Below, in pieces: positions 27,899 to 36,446 of a stretch of 64,000 nt of DNA. Made by a program: the position numbers and the translations under genes. Every line of letters begins with the position of its first letter. Position 1 is the stretch's first letter. The notes below the pieces were generated by a model. The model searched no databases and had not been told where the DNA came from. It saw nothing but the letters and a program-made list of their open reading frames with translations. This stretch comes from Alphaproteobacteria bacterium (GTDB lineage Bacteria > Planctomycetota > Phycisphaerae > UBA1845): NCBI GenBank assembly GCA_028285105.1, contig JANQQE010000015.1, forward strand, positions 124,001 to 188,000. The letters run 5' to 3'.

Positions 27899-28768
27899 AT
27901 GAGCGTCGATCAAAATCAATCCGTGCGGCAGATCACGCAATTGCGCTCGCGGCATGCGCAGTCAAGGGCATTCACCCTCGTTGAATTACTGGTCGTCACT
28001 TCCATTGTGGTCATCTTGATCGGCGTCTTGCTTCCGACACTGGGTCGTTCCATCCGCGCGGCGAAGTCTACCGTATGCATGGCCAACCTAAAAGATCTGT
28101 ACCGCAGCCTCGACATGTACCGCACCGACAACCGAGGGTGGTTGCCGACTGCTGTCGGTGACAACGCCCATCGATCCGCGACCGCATGGTCCGTGGCGCT
28201 GTTCAAGGACAACCCTGCCGGGCAAGGTGTCTTGATCTGCCCTGAGGACCCTTGGGGTGAAGTCCTGCGCAACAGTTACAAGCATGGCAACGGCAACGTA
28301 GAGTTTCCGTCCAGTTACGGGATGAATGATTTTATCGTTTCCAGTCCTAACTCGTTCCTGTCAAACCTGGGACTGGTGTCATCTAAAAAACCCGACAGCA
28401 CGATCTTGCTTGCGGACATGGGGCCGGATGAAATTATTTTCGCATTTGGAAACAACAATGGTTCGCCTGCGCCATCCCGCAACTTCGGCCGCCTCAGTAT
28501 CGACGATGGTTACGCCCTGGGGCAACCGCCCGGGTATCGGTTTTATTCCTGGCTTTCCGGTAGACACTCGGGGCGTATCAATATTCTTTCGCTGTTGGGA
28601 AATGTCAAACGCGTCAATGTAACTCCGGTTCTAGAGCGCGATATCGAACCGTACTATGCGGCGTGCGCTGACCAGGAATGCTCCGTGTGCATTTACCTTG
28701 AACTGCCCCACTATTCATTCCACGAATCGAATGCGTTCTGGTGGACAGGGCCACTGCCGCTTCAGTGA
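27899..28768 (+). CDS. type II/IV-like pseudopilin with variant H-X9-DG region
   Basis: A basic leader precedes the prepilin cleavage and methylation motif AFTLVELLVVTSIVVILIGV (cleavage after the Ala or nearby, Glu at +5). The long hydrophobic helix is followed by a globular domain ending in RHSGRINILSLLGNVKRVNV. That segment aligns with the H-X9-DG signature of planctomycete prepilin-like proteins, but the Asp is replaced by Leu. GGTGGGG lies 9 bases before the ATG, so I start there and not at the GTG at 27884. Such proteins are processed by a prepilin peptidase and assembled in or near the inner membrane. The following gene is only 18 bases away. Confidence 0.85.
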   Translation: MSVDQNQSVRQITQLRSRHAQSRAFTLVELLVVTSIVVILIGVLLPTLGRSIRAAKSTVCMANLKDLYRSLDMYRTDNRGWLPTAVGDNAHRSATAWSVALFKDNPAGQGVLICPEDPWGEVLRNSYKHGNGNVEFPSSYGMNDFIVSSPNSFLSNLGLVSSKKPDSTILLADMGPDEIIFAFGNNNGSPAPSRNFGRLSIDDGYALGQPPGYRFYSWLSGRHSGRINILSLLGNVKRVNVTPVLERDIEPYYAACADQECSVCIYLELPHYSFHESNAFWWTGPLPLQ

Positions 28769-28786
28769 CCTTTCTACAACCCAGCC

Positions 28787-29290
28787 ATGGTTAAACCGGT
28801 CAATGAACACATTTCGCCATCGCGATGGGTACGCATTCTGATCCTCGCGACATGCACGATCATGGTGGTGTTCGTTATCATTCGGATAACTCGCCGCTCG
28901 ACACCGAATACCGCAGAACCGTCGATTCATTCGCGACAAGTCATCTGGGCATGCGAATCTAACCCCGCCCACAACTTCAGGAATCACTTTCGATTTGAAG
29001 CCATGAAGTGTCAGATTTGCGGCAACAAGTGTGCGATTCGCCTTCACTACATTTGTCCGAAGCATGAGGGCCCATTTGAGACGCTCGTCAGATTTGCTCG
29101 AAATACCGGCTCCAACGTTGAATCTGCAAGCCCGACGGCTGTTGTCAGTCAGTATCGATATGCGAATACGTCGAAGTGGCATCTGTCCAATGGCACCGTC
29201 ACCTGCCCGGAGCCAGAGTGCAACTTGATCGGTTATCGTGCCAAAACCGCTTGGTCAAACACCATGCCCAATGCGACCGACCCAGAATAA
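28787..29290 (+). CDS. small membrane-anchored protein with zinc-ribbon-like cysteines
   Basis: The 167-residue protein has one N-terminal membrane helix (ILILATCTIMVVFVIIRI). A soluble part carries CQICGNKC, CPKHEG and CPEPEC, cysteine pairs that could bind zinc. No family is recognised. It follows the pseudopilin by 18 bases on the same strand and is likely co-transcribed, so it may assist the same envelope structure. This is inference from position only. Confidence 0.55.
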   Translation: MVKPVNEHISPSRWVRILILATCTIMVVFVIIRITRRSTPNTAEPSIHSRQVIWACESNPAHNFRNHFRFEAMKCQICGNKCAIRLHYICPKHEGPFETLVRFARNTGSNVESASPTAVVSQYRYANTSKWHLSNGTVTCPEPECNLIGYRAKTAWSNTMPNATDPE

Positions 29291-29349
29291 TCAGTCATAA
29301 ATCCCAAACCGGGTCAATTTCTTCGCACCGCTGTCGACTTTAATTAAAC

Positions 29350-29370
29350 GCAGTGGAAAAACTCCACTGC
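29350..29370. other. perfect hairpin upstream of the CheX-CheY pair
   Basis: GCAGTGGA and TCCACTGC form an 8-bp stem with a 5-base A-rich loop. No T-run follows, so it is either a weak terminator for the preceding gene pair or a regulatory structure in the 5' region of cheX. The rest of this gap of about 210 bases shows no gene. Confidence 0.4.
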
Positions 29371-29504
29371 AATCCGATCGATCTGATTGAGTTGGCCCGC
29401 AAATGACTAAGGCCCAGCCTCAATAATACCGATGCTCATCTCAGTACAACGTCGCACAAATAATCCGCTTTCAGGGCAGAATTCAGATACGAGAGGCCTA
29501 ATCC

Positions 29505-30014
29505 ATGGACGTCCGATTGATCAACCCTTTTGTCAAAAGCGTCAAGCGCGTTTTTGAAACGATGGTTCACGTGAACATGACGGTGGGTAAACCATTCGTA
29601 AAACCCGACGATTGCGAACCTTCCGAAGTATCGGGCATCATCGGATTCTCGGGCGACGCCGCCGGATGCGTCGTCATCAGTTTCTCGAAGGATGTCGCCG
29701 TAGCCGCCGCCTCGAAATTCGCTGGTATGGAAATCGCCGCAGATCATCCCGATTTTTCGGATGCGATCGGCGAACTGGCAAACATGGTGGCTGGCAATGC
29801 AAAAATGGAGTTTACAGATGTCAACATCCGAATCTCGTTGCCAAGCGTTGTGATCGGCGACAGCTTCGTCGTGAGTAATTCGAAAAGCTCGCCCCGAATC
29901 GTCATTCCATGCGAGTGCGAATTGGGCAAACTGTTCGTGGAAGTTGGAATGGAAATCGGGAAGAAGGAAAACAAAGGTGCGGCATCGTCAACTGAAGCTG
30001 CTGTTGGAGTCTAG
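29505..30014 (+). CDS. cheX: CheX-like CheY-P phosphatase family protein
   Basis: The 169-residue protein fits CheX: an opening 'NPFVKSVKRVFETM' helix, the beta segment 'SGIIGFSGDAAGCVVISFS', and the signature helix 'DAIGELANMVAGNAK'. That helix holds E90 and N93, the ExxN pair CheX uses to dephosphorylate a response regulator. GAGAGG lies 8 bases before the ATG. A CheY-type receiver starts 3 bases after its stop, so the two form a phosphatase-substrate unit. No CheA kinase or receptor is in the window, so the phosphate source must be elsewhere. Confidence 0.85.
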   Translation: MDVRLINPFVKSVKRVFETMVHVNMTVGKPFVKPDDCEPSEVSGIIGFSGDAAGCVVISFSKDVAVAAASKFAGMEIAADHPDFSDAIGELANMVAGNAKMEFTDVNIRISLPSVVIGDSFVVSNSKSSPRIVIPCECELGKLFVEVGMEIGKKENKGAASSTEAAVGV

Positions 30015-30017
30015 AAA

Positions 30018-30392
30018 ATGAAAGTGATGCTCGTAGACGACTCGCGCACGATTCGAAACATTCAAAAAAACGTTCTGGCCCAGTTGGGACACACCGAAAT
30101 TCTCGAAGCTGGCGATGGTGTCGAAGCGCTGAAACTTCTGGAAAACGATACGCCGGACCTGATGCTGGTCGATTGGAACATGCCCAACATGGATGGGATC
30201 ACGTTGGTGCGCAAAGTACGCGAAACCAACAAGAAAACACCGATCATCATGTGTACGACCGAAGCGCAAAAGGATCGCGTTATCGAGGCGATCAAAGCCG
30301 GCGTGAATAACTACGTGGTCAAACCGTTCAACGTCGAATCGCTCAGCGAAAAGATCGATCAAACGATGGCAAAGCTCCAGCCCGCTGGATGA
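30018..30392 (+). CDS. single-domain CheY-type response regulator
   Basis: The 124-residue receiver domain has no output domain. The acidic pair D7/D8, phospho-acceptor D52 (LVDWNMPNMDG), T80/T81, Y99 and K102 (VVKPF) are all in place, so it should accept phosphate. A GGAG site sits 8 bases before the ATG. Its tight coupling to the CheX-like gene suggests short-lived phosphorylation. It may work in motility or in another switch; no flagellar or pilus motor gene lies nearby. It converges with the pcm gene 16 bases on. Confidence 0.9.
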   Translation: MKVMLVDDSRTIRNIQKNVLAQLGHTEILEAGDGVEALKLLENDTPDLMLVDWNMPNMDGITLVRKVRETNKKTPIIMCTTEAQKDRVIEAIKAGVNNYVVKPFNVESLSEKIDQTMAKLQPAG

Positions 30393-30408
30393 CAACAACA
30401 TAACCCGA

Positions 30409-31047
30409 CTAAACCAAAGGAACGAATCGACAGGCAATCAGCGGTTGCTCGATGCGAACGCCATCGCGCACGCGAATCCGCAGCATCATTTGCGTTTTAC
30501 CCCGCCCCACCGGAATGATCATAAGTCCGCCACACCCGACCTGCCCGACCAATTCCTCCGGTAGCAACTGACTGCCCGCTGTGACGAGGATTCGATCGAA
30601 GGGGGCTACGTCGCGGTACGCCTTCGCTCCATCGCCACTTCGAAACGAAACATTCGCGGCCAAGTTCATCTCAGTCAGCCGATGCATTGCAGAACGCAAC
30701 AGGTTGTCGTCCAACTCGACCGTGCAAATCCTTGCACCTATTTGCGCGAGTATCGCCGTTTGATATCCCGTGCCGGTTCCAACTTCCAAAACACGATGGC
30801 CCGGTTCGACCATGAGCATCTGCGTCATGTACGCGACGATGAACGGCTGCGAGATGGTTTGACCGGGGCCAACGGGCAAAGCCTTGTCTTCATATGCCTG
30901 GGTAAAACAATCCGGCGAAACGAACCGTTCGCGCGGGACGCGAAGCATTGCATCGATAACGTTCTTGTCGCAAATCCCGCGCGCGACAATTTGTTTCTCG
31001 ACCATCGTCCTTCGAAGCGATTCTGAATTGCTCAAGGATGGCGACAT
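30409..31047 (-). CDS. pcm: protein-L-isoaspartate O-methyltransferase
   Basis: The 212-residue length is normal for the family. It has the N-terminal 'MVEKQIVARGICD.NVIDAMLRVPRERFV', the glycine-rich SAM site VLEVGTGTGYQTAILA, and the post-motif 'DRILVTAGSQLLPEELV..VGCGGLMIIPVG'. The enzyme methylates damaged isoaspartyl residues using SAM as the first step of protein repair in the cytoplasm. It is divergent from the SAM hydroxide adenosyltransferase gene with a gap of about 110 bases, so two SAM-using enzymes may share a regulatory region. A shorter start at the methionine of MVEKQ (31005) is possible. Confidence 0.93.
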   Translation of the reverse strand: MSPSLSNSESLRRTMVEKQIVARGICDKNVIDAMLRVPRERFVSPDCFTQAYEDKALPVGPGQTISQPFIVAYMTQMLMVEPGHRVLEVGTGTGYQTAILAQIGARICTVELDDNLLRSAMHRLTEMNLAANVSFRSGDGAKAYRDVAPFDRILVTAGSQLLPEELVGQVGCGGLMIIPVGRGKTQMMLRIRVRDGVRIEQPLIACRFVPLV

Positions 31048-31157
31048 CGATCAACTTCTACAGTCCATTGGGCAACCGTCAACACGAAACTTGCGAATCG
31101 CTGTCTCCCGATCATAATCGCTCTTGTTGAGCCATCGACGGATCGCTGGAGCATTGC

Positions 31158-31988
31158 ATGCCTCGACAGCAACCACATTCAATGATTGCGGTAACGACCG
31201 ATTTCGGCGATCGCGATCATTACGTCGCCTGCATGAAAGGCGTGATCGCCCAAGTCGCTCCGCAATCCACGGTCGTCGATGTCACGCATGAAATTGAACC
31301 GCAGAATATCATGGGCGCGGCATACATTCTCTATCATGCGTTCCCGTGGTTTCCACCGGGAACGATTCACCTTGTTGTCGTGGACCCGGGCGTGGGTACC
31401 GCCCGCGGAATCATCGCAGCCAGGTATGGCGAAAATACGATCATCGCCCCCGACAATGGCATCATCAGTTTTGTCCACCACGCATACAAAGTGGATGAAG
31501 TTCGAGTCATCAACAATCCGCAGATCGCACTCGGACAAGTTTCAAATACCTTTCACGGCAGAGACATCATGGCCCCCGCCGCAGCCCACCTGGCCAAAGG
31601 GGGCGCGATGCGGGACCTCGGACCAGCCACCAATCATGTCGAGGTTCTAAAAACGATCCACCCGAAACAGACCGCAGCCAATCGAATCGAAGGTCAGGTG
31701 ATTCACGTCGATCGGTTCGGCAATCTGCTCAGCAATATCAGTCAGCGCGACTTGGCATTAATCGCTGAGGATCCAAAGCAACTTCAAGTTTCGATTTCAA
31801 CCGACGGCGATTCTCATCAAGTACTCGGGCGCCTTCATCGAACCTATGGCGATGTTCCGGTGGGTGAAGCCCTCAGTCTGTTGAGCAGCGGCGGATTTGT
31901 CGAAGTTGCGGTTCATCTGGGAGACGCCAGCAATCGACTCAAGGCAAAAATTGGATCGACCGTCGTCGTCGAACGGTTGGCTGTATAA
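31158..31988 (+). CDS. SAM hydroxide adenosyltransferase (DUF62 family)
   Basis: The protein shows the family landmarks: TTDFGDRDHYVACMKG with the catalytic-site Asp, VVDPGVGTARG, the nucleotide-contact region APDNGIISFV, and FHGRDIMAPAAAHLA. The C-terminal domain carries IHVDRFGNLLSNI. The family cleaves SAM to adenosine and methionine using hydroxide, and is related to fluorinase and chlorinase, which also bind SAM between two domains. Nothing suggests halide use. GGAG lies 6 bases before the ATG; MIAVTTDFG, eight codons later, is a possible shorter start. Confidence 0.9.
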   Translation: MPRQQPHSMIAVTTDFGDRDHYVACMKGVIAQVAPQSTVVDVTHEIEPQNIMGAAYILYHAFPWFPPGTIHLVVVDPGVGTARGIIAARYGENTIIAPDNGIISFVHHAYKVDEVRVINNPQIALGQVSNTFHGRDIMAPAAAHLAKGGAMRDLGPATNHVEVLKTIHPKQTAANRIEGQVIHVDRFGNLLSNISQRDLALIAEDPKQLQVSISTDGDSHQVLGRLHRTYGDVPVGEALSLLSSGGFVEVAVHLGDASNRLKAKIGSTVVVERLAV

Positions 31989-32054
31989 CGTTATAGTACA
32001 CCTCAATTCAACCGAGTGACATCGATTTTTTTGGGCAGCAAAAGGACATCGAAC

Positions 32055-33329
32055 ATGCAAACACGTAATTCCGGTACATTCCGGATGATTCTTGCCGCGA
32101 TCTTCGTCTCACCGGTTGTATCGGTGCTGGCCAACGATGAAAAGATTGTTACCCAGGATGTGTCCAAACCCATCGTCGTCACCGAAGAGGCCCAGCGTAT
32201 TCACGACGCTGGCATCTTGATCGATGGGCACAACGATTTACCGTGGCAACTGCGGAAGCGCGCTCGTCGAAACAACGAAAAGGTCGATCTGCGCAAGCAT
32301 CAGAGTTCGCTACAGACGGACATCCCCAGGCTCAGGAAAGGCGGACTCGATGCTCAGTTCTGGGTGGTCTATATCCCTGCCAGCACGCCGCAGGATGGCA
32401 CCGCCAAGAAGGAAGCGCTAGAACAATTCCAAGTCATCGACCTTATGATCGAGGATTACCCGGACACGTTTGCAAAAGCCCTTTCACCGGCTGACATCGT
32501 TCGCATTCGCAATGAAGGTAAGATTGCCTCCATGATCGGCGTCGAAGGCGGTCACATGATTGAGAATTCGCTGGAAACGTTGCGCATGTATTACGATCGC
32601 GGCGCAAGGTACATGGGCCTCACGCATTCTGACACGATCGACTGGGCTGACTCCGCAACCGACGAACCGCACAGCGACGGTCTTTCCGATTTTGGCAGGA
32701 CGGTCGTGCTGGAAATGAACCGCCTGGGCATGCTTGTGGACTTGGCACACGTTTCGCACAAAACGATGCGCGATGCACTCAAGACGACCAAGTCGCCTTT
32801 GATCTTCTCGCACTCGTCGGCTTACGCCATCGCTCCGCACATGCGGAATGTTCCTGACGATGTGCTGAAGATGGTCAAAAAGAACAATGGCGTCGTGATG
32901 GTCAATTTTTACTCCGGTTACGTGCACCCGGAAGGGGCGCGGATCGTTTCGAAAATGTTTGAAGTCGAGCGGGACCTTCGAGCCAAGAATCCCAAAGACG
33001 AGGACTTCAAAGCGGCGTGGAATAAATGGAAGCAAGAACATCCCATTCCGGACGGCAGTGTTCGTACGCTGGTCGATCACATCGACCACATCGTCAAGGT
33101 TGCCGGCATCGAATCCGTGGGAATCGGTTCGGATTACGACGGTGTCGGTCAATTGCCCAAGCAACTCAAAGATGTCTCTTGCTTTCCATACATTACGCAG
33201 GAATTGCTGAATCGCGGATACAGCGAAACGAGTATTCACAAGATCATGGGTGGAAATCTTCTGCGTGTATTCAGGGATGTCGAGCGCGTTGCCGCTGAAA
33301 TACAGGCTGCCCAAAACAACACCGAATAA
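32055..33329 (+). CDS. exported M19-family (renal-type) dipeptidase
   Basis: A signal peptide (MILAAIFVSPVVSVLA) precedes a TIM-barrel amidohydrolase. The metal ligands are DGHNDLPW (H59, D61), the bridging Glu in GVEGGHMIEN, and the histidines in LVDLAHVSHKTM and LIFSHSSAYAI. GIGSDYDGVG near the end is the usual active-site loop. The family hydrolyses dipeptides, often with D-residues. In an exported form it may recycle peptides in the periplasm. AAAGGA lies 8 bases before the ATG; an in-frame ATG at 32016 would spoil the signal peptide. It converges with putA with only 6 bases between stops. Confidence 0.92.
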   Translation: MQTRNSGTFRMILAAIFVSPVVSVLANDEKIVTQDVSKPIVVTEEAQRIHDAGILIDGHNDLPWQLRKRARRNNEKVDLRKHQSSLQTDIPRLRKGGLDAQFWVVYIPASTPQDGTAKKEALEQFQVIDLMIEDYPDTFAKALSPADIVRIRNEGKIASMIGVEGGHMIENSLETLRMYYDRGARYMGLTHSDTIDWADSATDEPHSDGLSDFGRTVVLEMNRLGMLVDLAHVSHKTMRDALKTTKSPLIFSHSSAYAIAPHMRNVPDDVLKMVKKNNGVVMVNFYSGYVHPEGARIVSKMFEVERDLRAKNPKDEDFKAAWNKWKQEHPIPDGSVRTLVDHIDHIVKVAGIESVGIGSDYDGVGQLPKQLKDVSCFPYITQELLNRGYSETSIHKIMGGNLLRVFRDVERVAAEIQAAQNNTE

Positions 33330-33335
33330 TTCAGA

Positions 33336-36300
33336 CTATTCCGATCGCTCTTTCGTCTTGGTCAGTCCCTGGCGAAGTGTGTTTTCGCTGATCGTCCGCG
33401 GGCGGCAGTATTGCAGCAGATAGTCAAGACTGCCAAGGCGCGCACCATCGCCCGACAGTTGCCTGCCACCATACGGTTGCACATCAACCTGCGACCCGGT
33501 GATCTTGCGATTGATGTAAAGATTACCCACGCGGAAATTCTCTCTGGCATTCGCGATGTGCTGAGGACTGCGCGAATAAATTCCACCCGTCAGTGCGTAC
33601 GGACTACCGTTGGCCAATTCGACTGCATGATCGAAATCGTTGGCTTTCATCACTGCAAATACAGGTCCAAACACCTCTTCCTGCGCGAGTTCCGATTCGG
33701 GATCCACGTCTTTGAAAATGATCGGTGCGACATAATGCCCATTGACTGGAATGCGCGCCGAGTCCGTTTCAAACAAGACCGGATACTTTTCCTTTTGCCT
33801 GGCGATGAGTAACCGAAGTCGTTGCTGCGTTGGCTCGTCGATGACCGGACCGATGGCGTTGCCGACATCCGCAGGATCGCCCACTTCAAGTTGTTCGGCT
33901 GCACCGGCCAACTTTCGACAGAATTCTTCGTAAACATCTGCGAGGACAATCACCCGCGAACACGCCGTACACTTTTGACCACCAAAGGCAAACGCGCTCT
34001 CGAGTACCCCCATCACAGCTTCGTCCACATCCACATCGTGATCGACGACGATCGCATTCTGGCCACCAGCATCGATGATCGTTCGCTTGAAATGACGCTG
34101 CCTCGGGCGCACGCGGGCTGCTGCTTCAGCGACCTTAACGGCATTTTGACTCGATCCACAAAATGCCACGAGATGAACATCGGGATGCTCAACAAGATAC
34201 TGCCCAACATTCTCGCCGTTGGACGGCAGGTAATTGACGACACCGGCGGGTAAGTGCGATTCGGCCAGCAACTCCAACAACATTGCGGCCACCACCGGCG
34301 CTTTGGACGACGGTTTCACGACGGCTGCATTACCCATCGCAATCGACGCCGAAACCATGGCAGCCAGCATCGCGAGCGGAAAATCCCACGGACCGATCAA
34401 GAGGCACACACCGCACGGCTCGTAGACCAGCACATTTTCTTCACCGGGCACATCGCGGCGGCGGGGACGCTGCCCCAATCGCTCTAATAGTGCTGCGTGA
34501 TAGTTGAAATAGTCGATCGCCTCCACGACTTCACCGTCGGCTTGGATCGGGTTTTTGCCGATCTCTCGAACGAGTTGGGCGATGAATTCGAAACGTCGCT
34601 CTTTCAACAACCGGGCAACCCGTCGCAGCACATCCGCACGAGTGTTCGCCGGTTTGGCGCGCCATGCCGGCATCGCTTTACTGGCGGCAGCCACCACGCG
34701 ATCGGCGCATGCCACGTCAGCCGACGCCACTCGCGCCACCGTCTCATTCGGATAAGCCGGATCGCTCGACGTCAGCCACGAATCTGTTGCCAGATCTTCC
34801 TCGCCAATTTTGAGCAAACGGTCCTTATCGATTTGACCGCGCAAGTCTGCCACCGCCTTCGCGATCTTCTCGCGATTGGCAGCGTCAGAAAAACTGACTG
34901 CGGATTCATTCGTAAACGCCAAGCCAACTGAAGAAGCGATCATTGCACAATCCTCAAATGGATCTTCGTAATGCCTTGAAGGCAAAGTTTCGACTTGATT
35001 CGCATGGTCATTGCGCCCAACCATTTTGGGGGCGCCTAACAAAACGTCGTAGGCGCTGCGGTCGCCAAAACGATTCTTCAAGAACGAATCGTTGGACGTG
35101 TTTTCGAGCAGGCGGCGGATGAGATATGCCATCCCTTTGATGAGTTCGCCATAAGGACAGTACACACGCAGGCAACGGCCCATCCCCTCGATGGCGTCTT
35201 TCAAGGGTTCGCCCATACCGGCAAGCATTTGCAATTCGTATTGTTGCGGCGTGACATCGAGAGCCTCGGCGACGGCCATCGCGTGGGCGAGCGAGCGAAC
35301 GTTGTGGCTGGCAAATGCGGGACGAATCAGATTTGCATGTTCAAGCATGATGGCGGTTAATTCTTCGTAACACGCATCCGACTGCCACTTCTGCGTCCAC
35401 ACAGGAATTTTCGTGCCGTTTCGAATGGCCGACGTCGTCTCGGAATCCCAGTATGCCCCCTTGACCAGGCGAATTCCGATACCGCACCCGCGCGCTTTCA
35501 CCCAGTCCAACAACGACAACAAATCGTGTCGCGCATCGCAAAGGTATGCCTGTACGACAATCCCGACATCGGTCCAATCGCGAAACTCCGGCTCCAACAG
35601 AAGTTTCTTGAATATCCAGAACGTCATGTCGCGATACTGAAAGGCTTCCATGTCAACATTGACAAACACGCCCAATTCCCTCGCCCGTGTCAGAATTGGT
35701 CCGAGTCGCCCGCGAATGACATCGTACGCACGATCCGGATCGACCGGATCGAACAATGGATCGAGGGCCGTTAGTTTGATCGAGATATTCGCGCGGGGCA
35801 TTGGACCGTCGGCTGCTTCATCTAGAATGGAAATGACCGGCCAGGATTTTGCCGACCGCCCCAGCGCTTCGATCAACTCCAGATAAGTAGCTGCCGCGGC
35901 CTCGGCTTGTTGATCGCCAATGGTTGCCTCGCCAAGGACGTCGAGCGTAAACGTCATACCACGCCGACGAAGCATCTGCGCGTGAGCGATGGCCTCAACC
36001 GTATTCGTACCGGTCATAAACGCCCGTGCCATTAGAAACGAACCGCGCCGGATGTTGGCCCCCACCATTCGTCCGACGATCGAGTTCGGGTCCGCAAACG
36101 CAGTCGCCAACTGAAACACCAGCGGCAGCGTTAACCCGTCTTGCTGAAGGTACTGTCGAAAGTGCGATGCGATATCCGCATCGTCTCGCATGTAAGGCAG
36201 GGCTTCGATGAATCGAAACAACTGGGTCTGCAAACGCGGCTGAGACGACAGGTACTCCAATAGCTTCCGATCCCACCATGCCCGATGCCACATCTTCGGC

Positions 36301-36446
36301 TCGTTCGCGTGGGCGCGTTCGAAGAGTTCTGTTCCCAGTTCCTTGCAGCGTTTTTGAATCGCGCGATCACCAAGTTGCCGCAACCGTTTTTTCGCGGGGT
36401 TTTCGGGCTGAACCGTGAGGGTTTCGATCATCGCTTGCTTACTCAC
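33336..36446 (-). CDS. putA: bifunctional proline dehydrogenase / glutamate-semialdehyde dehydrogenase
   Basis: The 1036-residue protein converts proline to glutamate in two steps. An FAD-binding PRODH barrel (about 90-470) contains GIGIRLVKGAYWDSET and RPAFASHNVRSLAHA. The ALDH-like P5C dehydrogenase half (about 560-1010) contains GPWDFPLAMLAAM and the nucleophile FGGQKCTAC (C826). The usual Glu of the ELGG/EMGG motif is Asp here (IIDAGGQNA, D792). There is no N-terminal DNA-binding domain, so it does not regulate itself. The start is GTG 36446, overlapping the end of addA by 8 bases, or ATG 36431. It lies at the end of the addB-addA string. Confidence 0.93.
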   Translation of the reverse strand: MSKQAMIETLTVQPENPAKKRLRQLGDRAIQKRCKELGTELFERAHANEPKMWHRAWWDRKLLEYLSSQPRLQTQLFRFIEALPYMRDDADIASHFRQYLQQDGLTLPLVFQLATAFADPNSIVGRMVGANIRRGSFLMARAFMTGTNTVEAIAHAQMLRRRGMTFTLDVLGEATIGDQQAEAAAATYLELIEALGRSAKSWPVISILDEAADGPMPRANISIKLTALDPLFDPVDPDRAYDVIRGRLGPILTRARELGVFVNVDMEAFQYRDMTFWIFKKLLLEPEFRDWTDVGIVVQAYLCDARHDLLSLLDWVKARGCGIGIRLVKGAYWDSETTSAIRNGTKIPVWTQKWQSDACYEELTAIMLEHANLIRPAFASHNVRSLAHAMAVAEALDVTPQQYELQMLAGMGEPLKDAIEGMGRCLRVYCPYGELIKGMAYLIRRLLENTSNDSFLKNRFGDRSAYDVLLGAPKMVGRNDHANQVETLPSRHYEDPFEDCAMIASSVGLAFTNESAVSFSDAANREKIAKAVADLRGQIDKDRLLKIGEEDLATDSWLTSSDPAYPNETVARVASADVACADRVVAAASKAMPAWRAKPANTRADVLRRVARLLKERRFEFIAQLVREIGKNPIQADGEVVEAIDYFNYHAALLERLGQRPRRRDVPGEENVLVYEPCGVCLLIGPWDFPLAMLAAMVSASIAMGNAAVVKPSSKAPVVAAMLLELLAESHLPAGVVNYLPSNGENVGQYLVEHPDVHLVAFCGSSQNAVKVAEAAARVRPRQRHFKRTIIDAGGQNAIVVDHDVDVDEAVMGVLESAFAFGGQKCTACSRVIVLADVYEEFCRKLAGAAEQLEVGDPADVGNAIGPVIDEPTQQRLRLLIARQKEKYPVLFETDSARIPVNGHYVAPIIFKDVDPESELAQEEVFGPVFAVMKANDFDHAVELANGSPYALTGGIYSRSPQHIANARENFRVGNLYINRKITGSQVDVQPYGGRQLSGDGARLGSLDYLLQYCRPRTISENTLRQGLTKTKERSE

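Noticed and set aside
32484..33314. 276-codon minus-strand frame opposite the M19 dipeptidase
   Set aside because: It lies wholly inside a gene with clear metal-binding motifs, lacks any recognisable motif, and has a His/Val/Asp-rich composition typical of antisense frames.
33330..33335. Terminator between the convergent dipeptidase and putA genes
   Set aside because: Only 6 bases separate the stops and I see no inverted repeat there; termination must occur inside the opposite gene.
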